NCBI RefSeq assembly: GCF_009905375.1
Contig: NC_133653.1
Coordinates: forward strand, 69,636,920 to 69,700,919
Source: Apium graveolens
Lineage: Eukaryota > Streptophyta > Magnoliopsida > Apiales > Apiaceae
Direction of reading: 5' to 3'
Length of the DNA stretch: 64,000 nt
The notes under the pieces are model-generated. The model ran no database searches and was not told the origin of the DNA. It was given only the letters and a program-made list of their open reading frames with translations. This document shows positions 10,405 through 22,010 of this stretch, one piece after another; within the stretch, counting starts at the first letter, position 1, and every line of letters begins with the position of its first letter. A program made the translations under genes and the position numbers.

Positions 10405-12136
10405 TGGTAATTAAAAGTCTCACCAATATTATGTCCATATTTTTTATTATATATAGAAGAGATTACATACTCAACTAAGTCATGTGAGTAAATAAATGAT
10501 TTTTCATATTATTACATTAGAGCTATTTTTGTAATTGCAGAAATTGATTAAATATTTATCGTTTTGTCATTAAAAATATGTTATATACTAATATAACTCC
10601 CCTAATTATGTAATTAAGTACATTTTTGTCTTTAAATTATATTGTATAAATATATGATAATTATATATAAATAAAAAATAAAATAATCACACATGATAAT
10701 TATATATAAAATTTTAGTTAAATAAATTTCTATTAATGTCCTGGTTAATTTTTTTAATTACTACCTGATTAATACACTAACATGTGTGATTAAGTCTGAT
10801 TTCCGATTTTAAGACACCAATAACGAACATGTAATGCATGTACAAATATGGAAAATGCTAAAAATCCCAAATTTTTACACCGAAAAATTCCGCAAATCTG
10901 ATGTGTCATATGAATATTTGGCAACTTTCCTAATAATAATATAAGACATAACGTACATTTATATGGCCCACTAATCAAAATCAGCCATGTGTCAGTCATA
11001 TTATTTGATAAATTATTTTGGAAAGATATTTGGATACTTAACACTACTTTACAAATATTATCTTTGTATATCATTTCCAATCTATATACATCATATATTT
11101 TCAAAACCGAAATCGCATGTGTGTGATTTTGTGAAGCATGATTAAATTGTTTGGGACATAAATTGGCTACAATATATACACGCCACGTGTCAACGTTACG
11201 TTACTAGGTAGTGCATGCATGTACTGATCTATGGTATAATTATAGGAACCCTGACAATATAAATTAACTTTTGGTTCTAGTGGGAAACAATGTAATTGAT
11301 TAGCGGAAATGCTCGCATCTTCAATCAATTGGTTAAGAACACAACTAGTCGGACAAAAGAGTTTATACAGATTGTTTCTTCTTCCCAGCGTAGATTTTAC
11401 AGTATTGGTTAAATTGATTAGCCAAGATTTTAAATTATTTAATAACAAAATTATTCGGACATAAGGAGACTATAGATTTTATTTTTTGTCAACCCAGTGT
11501 TCTTATCAGTCTAAAAGTAATCTTCCTCAGAGTTTATAATAATAATTCACCGTCATGATTTCGTTTTTAAATTTGAGCGTTTGCTTGAATTGAAACTGTG
11601 ACCTCAAATAAGTAAAATTAAAATTTAAAATCCGGATTTCAATCCAGTGAATTTTGCAGGATTTTAAAGTATTTTTGCAGAATTTTAAAGTACCTTCCTA
11701 AATTTACAATGGTGAAAGACATAGAAATACATTTCTATCGAGTTGAATAAATTTTCACAGCTCAACTAGATTGACAAGTAGGAGTCGAGGAATACATCTA
11801 TCATCATCACCGTCGGGCACCACTAATCACGATCAATCAACTCTAGCACCACGGAAGGATCGAGACGAGAGCAATATGATAAATTTGATTGATTTAGAGT
11901 GTGTGCATGTACAATATATGAGCGTGTAACTATGATAGGTGGATAATTCGAGTAGAGAGAGGGAAAGAACAAGTTTCTTGTGCAACATAATGAGGTGATG
12001 GACATGAAGAAGAGGCTAGGGTTTATCAGGTAATGTAACAGACAGAAGGATTATTAGACGCAAACAAATTGTGAATAAAATGGAGGCAAAGCTTTTCCCT
12101 TCACTCACTTTGCACTTGTTATCTGTCTGGCATAAT

Positions 12137-12869
12137 GCCCTGTTCTCCAATTTTCAAGTTTTTTGTTCTTCAATTTTCTAAAATTTTCTCACTTTTCTAT
12201 TTCTAAGAAAATTATTGAAAAATGAGAAAACATGTTCCAAATTAACTTAAGTAAAAAAGTAGAAAATATATAAAACTTTTTAATTTGAAATATATAATTT
12301 TTTATGTAATCAATGAATAATTATAAATAATGTTATTGTCAACAAAATTATATTTTGAAAACTTGTTTTTAAATTATTTAATTATATTTATATAGTTTTC
12401 AATATTTGTATTATATATCAACTTTTATGTATTATTATATTAACAATTTATTTGTGATTACTTTATTAATATAAAACTTTTAAATCTCATGTGAGTTTGT
12501 TTTGTCTTTATTTTAAAACAAGTGTATTAATATTAATAATATTAATTGTATTACTATTAATAATATTCATGTATTTCCATAACAAAAGCAATATAATAAT
12601 ATATTATGCATATCTTATATAAAAAGGTAATAAAAATGTAGTGAATTTGTGTATATTAGGGTTAGAACGTGGATATTAGATTATAAAGTGGGTGTTTTCT
12701 GTTTTCTTAGATTAGAAAACTGAGTTTTTCCATTCCTAGTTATAATTTAGAAAACTGTGTTTTCTATTTTTCTAGTTTTCATTTTAGAAAATATGTAAGT
12801 TGAATACATTTTCAAATTTTTATATTTTCTAAGAAAAGTTTTCTAGAAAACTAATGAAGTAAACAGCCC
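12137..12869. mobile_element. Possible non-autonomous DNA transposon (MITE)
   Basis: The left end reads GCCCTGTT and the right end, reversed, reads GGGCTGTT. Both are followed by TTTTCTAAAAT/TTTTCTAGAAA-type AT-rich sequence, giving a fold-back element of ~730 bp. The flanks are ATAAT on the left and ATTAAT on the right, only roughly a duplication. There is no coding capacity. The inverted ends are short, so the call is tentative. Confidence 0.35.
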
Positions 12870-12929
12870 ATTAATTTCTCAAAAATTAGAGCTATCAACC
12901 TCATAGAAGATCGATTTCTGGCCACTTAT

Positions 12930-13310
12930 AAGCCCGTAACAAGTTTATTTAATGTTTATTTATCGATCCAACTTATAAATTAAATTTATAGTTGATAAGT
13001 TAAATGTTATTAACAACGTATTTTTTTCTAAAACTTATTTTAATTTTTTGCTTTTTCATTACCTTTTGTTTCAAAATATATATTTTCATGTATTAATCTA
13101 ATATAAAATTCACGAATTAAGATAATTATATTTAAAAACTATTTATTTTAATTTATTTAAATAAAAAATATCCCGATTTATAAATAAAATTATTCAAACA
13201 CTTATTTATATATTTATATACTTATCGTGTAAGTTCGACTATTCATTTCAAGTTATAAATAAATTACTTATTTTAAAAAAAATTCATAACTCAAATCAAA
13301 CAAGTTAGGA
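12930..13310. mobile_element. AT-rich MITE-like repeat, copy 1 of 2 in this window
   Basis: It contains the segment AACTTATAAATTAAATTTATAG..., AATTCACGAATTAAGATAA and ACTTATAAA-rich arms. In inverted form these resemble 27000-27440, which has CTTAATTCGTGAATTTTA and GACTTATAAGTGACC. Sharing a sequence across 14 kb of otherwise unrelated DNA suggests a dispersed non-autonomous transposon. Exact ends were not resolved. Confidence 0.4.
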
Positions 13311-15016
13311 TGGGTTACAATTATATGTGTCCATTAGTGCAAATTTTCATCAAGTTTGAACTTAATCTAGGTTGTATTAATGTATAATAAATTTTGAACG
13401 CATGAATGATTGTAGGTCTTTCCGCACTTTTTTGTGTTTGTGTGTTTGTGACGCACTTTTTTGTGTTTGTGGTTGTTTCAAAATTATGGGACACATATTT
13501 GACTTCCTAATAAATACGGAGAGAGTGATAGATATTTTTGTGTTTGGGTTAATCATAACCTAATACTATTTTTTAATTTTATCTAACCCTAAGATTAAAA
13601 TAATTATTTATTTATAAAATGAATTATGATTTATCATAATTGATAGAGAAAATAATCCTCTCATGCAACGAATGTATAATAAACCTTAGTGAGAATTCAA
13701 ATTTATTTATTGAATTTATTTCTTTTTCAAATTTGAAAATACAGCATATTCGTGAGCAGATACATATATACATCAAGTTAAATATGAAGCTATACTAGTA
13801 CTTTTTAACAAGTTTTTAAAAATTAATCATAGTGAAAAAATAGGTTAAAATAACTATATATATAATTAAATTTAAAATTAATTTTCTTTCACAAACTTTA
13901 AGTGTTAATATTTTGTAAAGGTTATATATAATTAATTTCATTAAAATCATTTTGATTATTTTTTAAGAAAAATATAAAACCGTTCAAAATAATAATGGAA
14001 ACAAATTTGACTCTAAATTTTATGTTTAAATACTCTGATGATTAATTTTAGAATTTTTTAAAATTCTATAATAAAATATAAAAAATTATCTAAAACTCAA
14101 TATATATTACAAGGTTCTTTCTTAATAATGATATATATGTTTCAAAAAATAAATTAAAATAATGATATATAAAATCGGGGACGTAAACCATAATGATTTT
14201 TGTGCAACCCCTAAACATTAGATACATATATCACGTGTACATATACGGACGCAGTGCTTCTATATCCTTTAGAGTAAATTAGATATTGTAAGGTTACCAG
14301 ATCCATGCATATAGTGTCAATGCATAAAGTGTAATCAGTTAAAAAAATTAACATTATTAGTGTTTAAAATGTTCACAATAAATTATAATTTATTATTAAA
14401 ATTAAAAAGTTAAATTTTAAGAAATTTAAGAAACTAAAATTATAATCAATTAATTTGTATGCATAAATTTATTTTAAGAAAATCATTGGTTGGGTCTTGT
14501 GAAATGCAGGTGTATTTGATCTAGAGAAAATTATTTTTTAAATAAAGTAACTTACACGTGCAAATTTATTAATTCTTTTGAATTAATTTTATTTTATACT
14601 GCAATTATTTTTGTTTATAATTACCAAAAAATAAAAATATTTGTAATTTAGAAAAAGCTAACTCTTAAATTTTTAAGTTATGTAAATGAAAATAATTTAA
14701 TGATAAACTATAATTTATTTAAAATTTTATTCTGAAAGAAAAATATATTCTAGTATACAAAATGTTGGATATGAACTTGAGGTATACAAAGTATATAATT
14801 GATATACTCCTGGTCAGAAAGATGCAACTTACTCAAATTATTTATCACATGTGAGTTAAACTAGCTCTCAACCACATTTTGCTAGTGTGAGCTGTAACCT
14901 CTAATCAAGAGCCACGTACATATGCTAAATTCGTAGTGAGCTAATTTCTGACCAAAGTGACCAAGTCATATCAGTCACCAAGTGCAAGGATAAGTGACTT
15001 TGCCTCCCACTAAATA

Positions 15017-16915
15017 GTTCGGTGTAGAGTTGTTCACAAATCGAGCCGAACGAGTTTTGATCGAATCGAGTCGAGCTTTCATTTTTTTCTGACGAGCCGA
15101 GCCGAGCTTTCTTAACGAACAAAAACCCAGGTTCGAGCTCGAGCTCGTTAACGAACGAGCCGAACACGAGCTTTTATCGAACAAAATCGAGTCGAGTCGA
15201 ACCGAGCCCAAACACGAGCCGAACACGAGCTTTCTCCATTAGAACGAGCCGAGCCGAGCCGAACTAAATTAAAAAAATCTGGTCAAAACACTGGTTGACT
15301 GTTAAAATAACGAACCAAATACTTTTATTTTTTTCTAAAAATTTTGTCATATCACTAAAATATATTGATTTTAACATCTATACGGTTGGATCATTCATAA
15401 ATATTTTTAAAAAAATCGAAACATTAATAAGATACTAAACACTAGTTACAAGTACAGGTTGACTGTTAAAATAACAAATCAAATTCATTTATTTTTTTCT
15501 AATTTTTTGTCATATCACTAAAATATATAGATTTTAACATCTATACGGTTGGATCATCTTTAAATATTTTTAAAAATATCAAAAAATGAATACGAGACTA
15601 AACACTAGTTACATGTATATGTCAAAACACCGGTTGACTGTTAAAATAACAAATCAAATATATTTATTTTTTCTAAAAACAATTTCATATCACTGAAATA
15701 TATATATATATTAACATCCGTATTGTTGAATCATTCATAAATATTTTTAAAAAAATTGAAACATTAATATGAGACTAAACACTAGTTACAAGTACTGTTC
15801 AAATAATTGGTTGATTGTCAAAATAACAAACAAAATAAATTTATTTTTTTCTAAAATTTTTATCATGACACTAAAATATATAGATATTAACATCTGTACG
15901 GTTGAATAATCTATAAATATTTTAAAAAAAATCAAAACATTAATACGAGACTAAACACTAGTTACAAGTACATGTCAAAACACCGGTTGAATGTTAAAAT
16001 AACAAACCAAATACATTTATTTTTTTCTAAAAATTTTGTCATGTCACTAAAATATATAGATCCTAACATCCGTACGGTTGGATCATTCATAAATATTTTT
16101 TAAAAAATTGAAACATTAATACGAGACTAAACACTAGTTACAAGTAGTGTTCAAACAATTGGTTGATTGTCAAAATAACAAACAAAATAAATTTATTTTT
16201 TTTTCTAAAATTTTTATCATGTCACTAAAATATATAGATATTAACATCCGTACGGTTGGATCATTCATAAAGATTTAATAAAAAATTGAAACATTAATAT
16301 GAGACTAAACACTAGTTACAAGTAGTGTTCAAACAATTGGTTGAATGTCAAAATAACAAACAAAATAAATTTATTTTTTTCTAAAATTTTTATTATGTCA
16401 CTAAAATATATAGATATTAACATCCGTACGGTTGGATCATTCATAAATATTTAAAAAATCGAAACACCAATCAGGAAATAAATACTAGTTACAAGTAATA
16501 GTTAAATCACTTATTAATTATTAAAATATCAAATTAAAAAATTTATTTCAATATCTAATTTTTTTCAAAATATAGTTTGACATTCGTATAATTCAATAAT
16601 TGAAAAAATATTTATAAAAAATCTGAATAAAATTCATAATAATTAAATATATAAAAAATAATTTTTTTTAATTTTTTTGAGCCGATCCTAGCCGAGCTCG
16701 AGCCGAACCGAGCCGAGCTCGAGCCGAACCGAGCCGAGCTCGAGCTGAACATGCCAAAAGCTCGGCTCGAGCTCGTTTTGTTAACGAACACATTTTTGTG
16801 TTCGAGCTCGAACTCGAACCCTTAACGAGCCGAGCCGAACCGAACCGAGACTTTAACGAGCCGAGCTCGAGCTTGTTCGCGAACAGCTTGGTTCGCGAAC
16901 GGCTCTAGTTCTGTG
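15017..16915. mobile_element. Non-autonomous hAT-like transposon with 8-bp target duplication
   Basis: The element spans 15025-16907. The left end TAGAGTTGTTCACAAATC and the right end (reverse complement TAGAGCCGTTCGCGAACC) are imperfect inverted repeats. The flanks GTTCGGTG (15017-15024) and GTTCTGTG (16908-16915) are an 8-bp target duplication with one mismatch; that length is typical of the hAT superfamily. Subterminal regions (15040-15265 and 16680-16900) are dense in GAGCTCGAGC and GAGCCGA motifs, unlike the AT-rich surroundings, and look like clustered transposase-binding repeats. The middle is a tandem array. There is no transposase, so it would need one in trans. Confidence 0.7.
15280..16500. 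repeat. ~175-bp tandem repeat array inside the hAT-like element
   Basis: The marker ACTAGTTAC recurs at 15441, 15604, 15781, 15958, 16133, 16311 and 16484, spacings 163, 177, 177, 175, 178 and 173 bp. Each unit carries GGTTGACTGTTAAAATAAC, TTTATTTTTTTCTAAAA, CACTAAAATATATAGAT and TACGGTTGGATCATTCATA, in that order. The units are AT-rich, diverged by substitutions and small indels, and untranslatable. Confidence 0.92.
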
Positions 16916-19900
16916 GACCATTTAAAATGTCTTCTCATATTTATTAGGTGCGTCTGATGCAGAATAAATTTCTCTTTGTGAAATTCGCAAAAAAAAGTGT
17001 AAATTTGATACACAACATACATATGGTAGCCTATAACAAAACAAGAGGAGAAGATACTTGACAAAGGATGATAACAAACAAGAATAACATCCAAAGCTCC
17101 TCCAACCATCAAATATCATTCTTGTGGGTAAGTTAGCAAGTTCCTTCTAACCCTCCTGGCCACAATTTATATATATCTACCGAAAATGAGAATAATAAAT
17201 GTGTGGGTACATGTATAAGCTTAGTGATGTCTGAAAAAGATTGGTTATGGAGTGTAATGCTCCGTTTAAAGACGAAGATTTGAAAGAGATGGGAATGAAA
17301 TGGACGATCATGAGCGAAGATTAGTTGCCAACACAACTGATGCAAGAATGTCAAAGAAAATCGAGATGATGGAAATTAGTACGACATTATGAATTTGACA
17401 ACGTACATCAAAAAAACTATTTTCCAAAAGATTTAGTACAAATTTCTCCAAAAAGTTTTTCCACCGGTACGTAGATCTTCAAAAATTGATTAGTACTCTT
17501 AGATTTTACTACTCTCTTAATACTACGTCTGGCATTACTCTTCCGATAATTGTCACCTTTTTAGATGATTCTACTAAACGTACTTCACATGGTCTTGCTG
17601 GAAGAAGAGAGTTTATGAAGTCGAACTTGAGGCGAGCTCGAAAAACTTCGTCCGAAAAATATGTTTAAATTTGGGTTTGATAACGAGTTCTAACCAAGTC
17701 GAGTTCGAGCCGCTTTGTTTAAATTACAACCATCCTCTTATATCCTTTTCATATACATATTGGTAGTCATTAATTAACCAATACATAAATTAACAAAATA
17801 AGTTGACACCACGTCACCTCACACACTGTCATTTAGCATATCTTATTGACATTCTTACAAATTCAAAATAAAACAAACAAGATTGTCATGTCACGATACA
17901 GTTAATTCTCCGTTGACACCCCTGAGAGCCTTCTGAGACATTACTTCGCTGCAAATTTCATAAAAATTGAGTCACGGAAAATATAACATGTTCCCGAAGA
18001 TGGTGAGATCCTACTTTAGATATGGGCTAACAAAGTCAGGCCTGCTCATCATTTTGTATGTATGTGACTGTAATGGTACGTTGGTCCTAGATTTTGTCAC
18101 TTCCCACGTTCTCAATAATGCCAACTAAATTTCCCTTGTCTCATTTCATTAACATGGAAATCATGGACCTGAGAGACAGAGTAAAATATGTTGAGTTGTA
18201 GTACATGTTTGAGTAGACTCCAGCTATGAGAGAGTGAGAGGCAAAATATATGAAATGGGATTGGCCAGATTCTTGCAAATATACATACATACATACATGA
18301 CCCACTCTTATATGAAAGCTTAAAAGCATCTACTCAGTGGGCTCTGCAAAGCAGGCCAGTGAGGCCACAACCCCAAGTAACCAAATAGAAATGCCCCTTC
18401 CATTAGGGGTCACCCAACTAGTACTATATTAGCCTTCCAAGCATGTGCCCTCTGTCTCAATTCAATCTATCTAGCAGATTCAATGATCAAGAGTCAGAAA
18501 TAAGCAAATTGTATTAGTAAAAGTACGGCTATTAGTTACTAATTTGAAACTTCAAATAGGATCTCAAGATTAAGGGATTCGGTGTCAGTTCATTGCTAGT
18601 TTTTATCCCCGATTTGTTTCCTTGATCATTGCACTGTGTGGTGTATTATTATATATGTTATTTACAGAAGTATGTTGTTTTCGGAAGTGGTCACCAAATC
18701 AAAATAGCGAAAACAATGCAATTAAAATTGTACATAGTGTTGTATAAACGGTAACAATAACAAGCACATCTATGAGTTAACCATGTTTTCACTAGTGTTA
18801 TCAAACACAGCTCCAAATGCAAACCAGCAACTACTTTGTAAGTTGTAACATACCTACTTGTTCATCACAGTTATGTATAATCTTACACAACTAGTTTCTT
18901 CTTCGAATAAAGTTGTAGGTTTTAAATCTTTCTTAATTTTCCAAAATGTGTGATCTGAAACAAGTCTGCGTTTTAGTTAGACACTAAAAGCACCACTCCA
19001 GAATTTCTGTTAGTACCAAACTTGGGCAACAAATTCCTATCAAGTTAAGATAGATTCTCTGAAGGTATCATATTACAAAACTCTAAAGCAAACCCAAAAT
19101 CCAAATAGAAGATATTGTATATGTAGCTGGAAGTGTGACCATTAATTAAACAACTAGGTATACATTCTTCCATTAACTGCACCGGAGGTCTGAACTTGGC
19201 CATAAGTTGTACACACACCCACAAGGTTTCTAAAACTAGTGTAACTTTCAATGGAGGACCACCAAAGATCCGGACCACTGCATCCCCACATCGCCCTGAC
19301 CATCCCTTTACCATCAAGACAACACACACACAGGGTCACGCTAGTCTACAAACTTCTTAATTCAATTTACAATAACAATTATTAAAAAAAAATAAACCTG
19401 AAATTTTGGTAGTAATAAATAAAAAAAAAAATACTGAATTTTCAAATATGATTTACTTAAAACACTTTTACTGTTTACTTGGCTTGCACAAACATGATTC
19501 TTTTTGAATGTGAGCCTATATATATGGTATGTATGTGTGCATGTGTGTATGTAAACAGGTAAGGATAATTCAATAACAGACACATTATAGTCTCTATACT
19601 TCAGTCTTTAATTAGTTATCTATGATCTGTGCCTTCCTCATGTTTGACTCAAACACTAGTCGTGGCACATTTCGGGCTGCTAATTAACAGTGAGTTGCAC
19701 CAACTCACGAGAATATTATGTATTCCTTTGATGAAAGGAAATTAAGATTACAAACTAGTTGGATACTGTGGCTGCTCTTTAAATAACTTATTTGTTTGGA
19801 TGGTGTAGATAACTTAGCAATATAATATATTAAAAATCATATAATTAATCATAACCATAATCACAATCGTAATAATAATGATAACAATAACAGTAACAAT

Positions 19901-21400
19901 AACAATAACAACAGTGATATAACATCTATCCTGTCATTCTTCATCTATGCATATGCTTGACATATATTTAAAGAAAATGCCGAGGTCCAGCAGAAAGACA
20001 CACGAATGTAAAAGCAAAAAGCTGAACTATGATCAATATGTAATAGCACATTATACATAAGATCAGTAGTAGTAAACATTTTGTTACATGTTTCTTGGCT
20101 GCCTATTGCAATATTAATTTTATAATATATAGCTTCCGACTTGTAGAAGTTGGATTACTTAATCATCTGAAAAACAAACTGTATAAGACTTTCGTGATTG
20201 TTTTATTAAAGTCAATCAAACCACACATGAAAAATGAAGATTAGTACTTTAAGACCACTTTATTAGATTTCTTTTCTTTGTGGTTGCAGCACAAATGTTT
20301 AATACATATTGCTGAGTATCCTTGTTGTATTAAACCCCCTTTTGAAGTGTAGGACTTCCCCTCTCATGCCTGTCTCTATCTTATTGTATGATTTCTGAAT
20401 TATAATTTGAAACCATATGTAAAATATAATGCGACACCATGCAGAACGACTGGGCGCTCAGTGCTCATAGGAGATCCAATATGTAGGACATAAATCTAAA
20501 GTGTAGGAAATCTTAGCTACGGAGATTATTAGATGAACCAACCAACTGCAAAACCTTCCCGTGTGTGGAAGTTTGTGAGAGAGATTAGGGGTTAAACCCC
20601 ACATAATATTTTCACATGTAATGCTCGTGCTATATAATTAAATTTCTACCTTGATAATATGGATTTTTTCATTGATATTTTTACATGCATATATGCCTCC
20701 ACAATCTATACAGACCAGTGCATTATTACATACTTCAGTATCAGTATATAAGCATTTATGTATACTTTTGCATCGCAAATTGTATCTATTATGTATTTAG
20801 TTAATGTTGTATATTTATATAGTGAATCATGCAGGCTTGCAGTAGAGCCTATTCAATATAGTACGTGTGCACATTATTATTCCACCTCATTTCCAAAATA
20901 TGTTATTCTTCACATTGTAAAAATACCTGTCCCCACCATGCACTATAGACTTGTATGGATAAACTCTTGAAGATGCCAATGGGTCATATTCTGGGTCTAC
21001 CCTCACATTCTTACAAAGCGAAATAGAACATTGTTCAGGCAGGTTGCAAATCTTTTCCACCTGTAATCATTTATGTCACAGAACTTCAATTTAGCAAATG
21101 ACATATCATTTTTACTGAGACATTATACAAGTAGACTCTATAGTAGGGGAAACGGGTAACAGTCATATTAGGATCATCTACCACATCAGTTAAGCAATCA
21201 GAAAATAGTCGGTCATATCAAATCTGCTTATGATGAAAGGATGAGGTAAGAATCGCATGCCCTGGAGAGGAGGGGAAGAACAGAATGGAGGGAGGGACCT
21301 TAAGATATAAGACAGGAATCCATTTCATACATATGGTTAAGAATTAAGTACAATAAACCATCAATCTCATTAGTAAAGATAGATATTTTAAACAGGTAGT
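16916..21400. other. Intergenic DNA upstream of the potassium channel gene, no gene recognised
   Basis: I see no supportable coding exon on either strand. Simple repeats are (CATA)n near 18282-18298 and an AATAAC-type repeat at 19865-19912. The overlapping antisense frames at 19045-19339 are moderately long in a less AT-rich patch but match nothing I know. Confidence 0.5.
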
Positions 21401-21451
21401 TTTTTATACTTAAGAGAAACCTCTAAATAATGCTAACTTTCGGCAAACTCT

Positions 21452-21945
21452 TATTGGTCCACGTGGCACGAAACAGAACTCTGACAAGCCTCCTAATCTT
21501 AATACAACAGTTGCCTGGTCTAATATTAGATTTTTGAAATGATAACACCAAATAATTTTACTCAAAATCTGTTACACAACTCCACAAGTAAGGATGATGG
21601 AGCTACCACCATCAGCACCCAAAGAAGAACCATATTTCATTCTCACTCTTGGAGCTTGCCTTTGCATATTAGCACTAAAGATAGCTAGTTCCCTGTATTT
21701 TGCCACATCGACTACCAGTTCATCTTACATTGTCCAGTCTAGTTTTTGTTTAGTCCATATATACCTTACTAAAGAATCCTGTTTCAAAACTTTCCACTCT
21801 CTTTTCAAACCTTAATGATGGACTAGTGGCATAAACTTTCCAGAAATGTCCAAAGCATATTTTAAAGATAAAATCATAAGAAAGGAAAAGTACGGGAATG
21901 AGCCATCTATACTTGTGACATACTCCGGATTTCTCCTATATAAAT
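21452..21945 (+). promoter_or_regulatory. Putative promoter of the KAT-type channel gene
   Basis: A TATA-like CTATATAAAT at 21936-21945 lies 66 bp upstream of the ATG at 22011, a plausible spacing for a short leader. A G-box-type palindrome CCACGTGG sits at 21459-21466, with an inverted CCAAT (ATTGG) just before it. TAAAG at 21863-21867 and nearby AAAG cores (21880-21893) are Dof-type sites of the kind described in guard-cell K+ channel promoters. All assignments are motif-based. Confidence 0.4.
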
Positions 21946-22010
21946 CAGGTTCTCTGAGATACTTGCCTTACCACTCATAAAATAGTAGTAACAAACTAGT
22001 TCAGCACAAA

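Larger units (their letters stand above)
9806..15016. other. AT-rich intergenic DNA, no gene recognised
   Basis: Open frames here are short, lack codon bias and match no family I recognise. The stretch contains small repeats listed separately (10311-10404, 12137-12869, 12930-13310). A duplicated CGCACTTTTTTGTGTTTGTG occurs near 13422 and 13452. The 104-codon antisense frame at 10790-11104 shows no domain and is treated as chance. Confidence 0.6.

Noticed and set aside
10790..11104. 104-codon antisense frame
   Set aside because: Chance frame in AT-rich DNA; no recognisable motif.
19045..19339. Overlapping antisense frames of 94 and 61 codons
   Set aside because: Two frames overlap with no domain, no start context and no homology that I recognise.
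21594..21815. 73-codon frame upstream of the channel gene with a hydrophobic stretch (ILTLGACLCILALKIA)
   Set aside because: No family match that I recognise, no splice context joining it to the channel, and it lies upstream of the likely TATA box. It could be a real small gene but nothing supports it.
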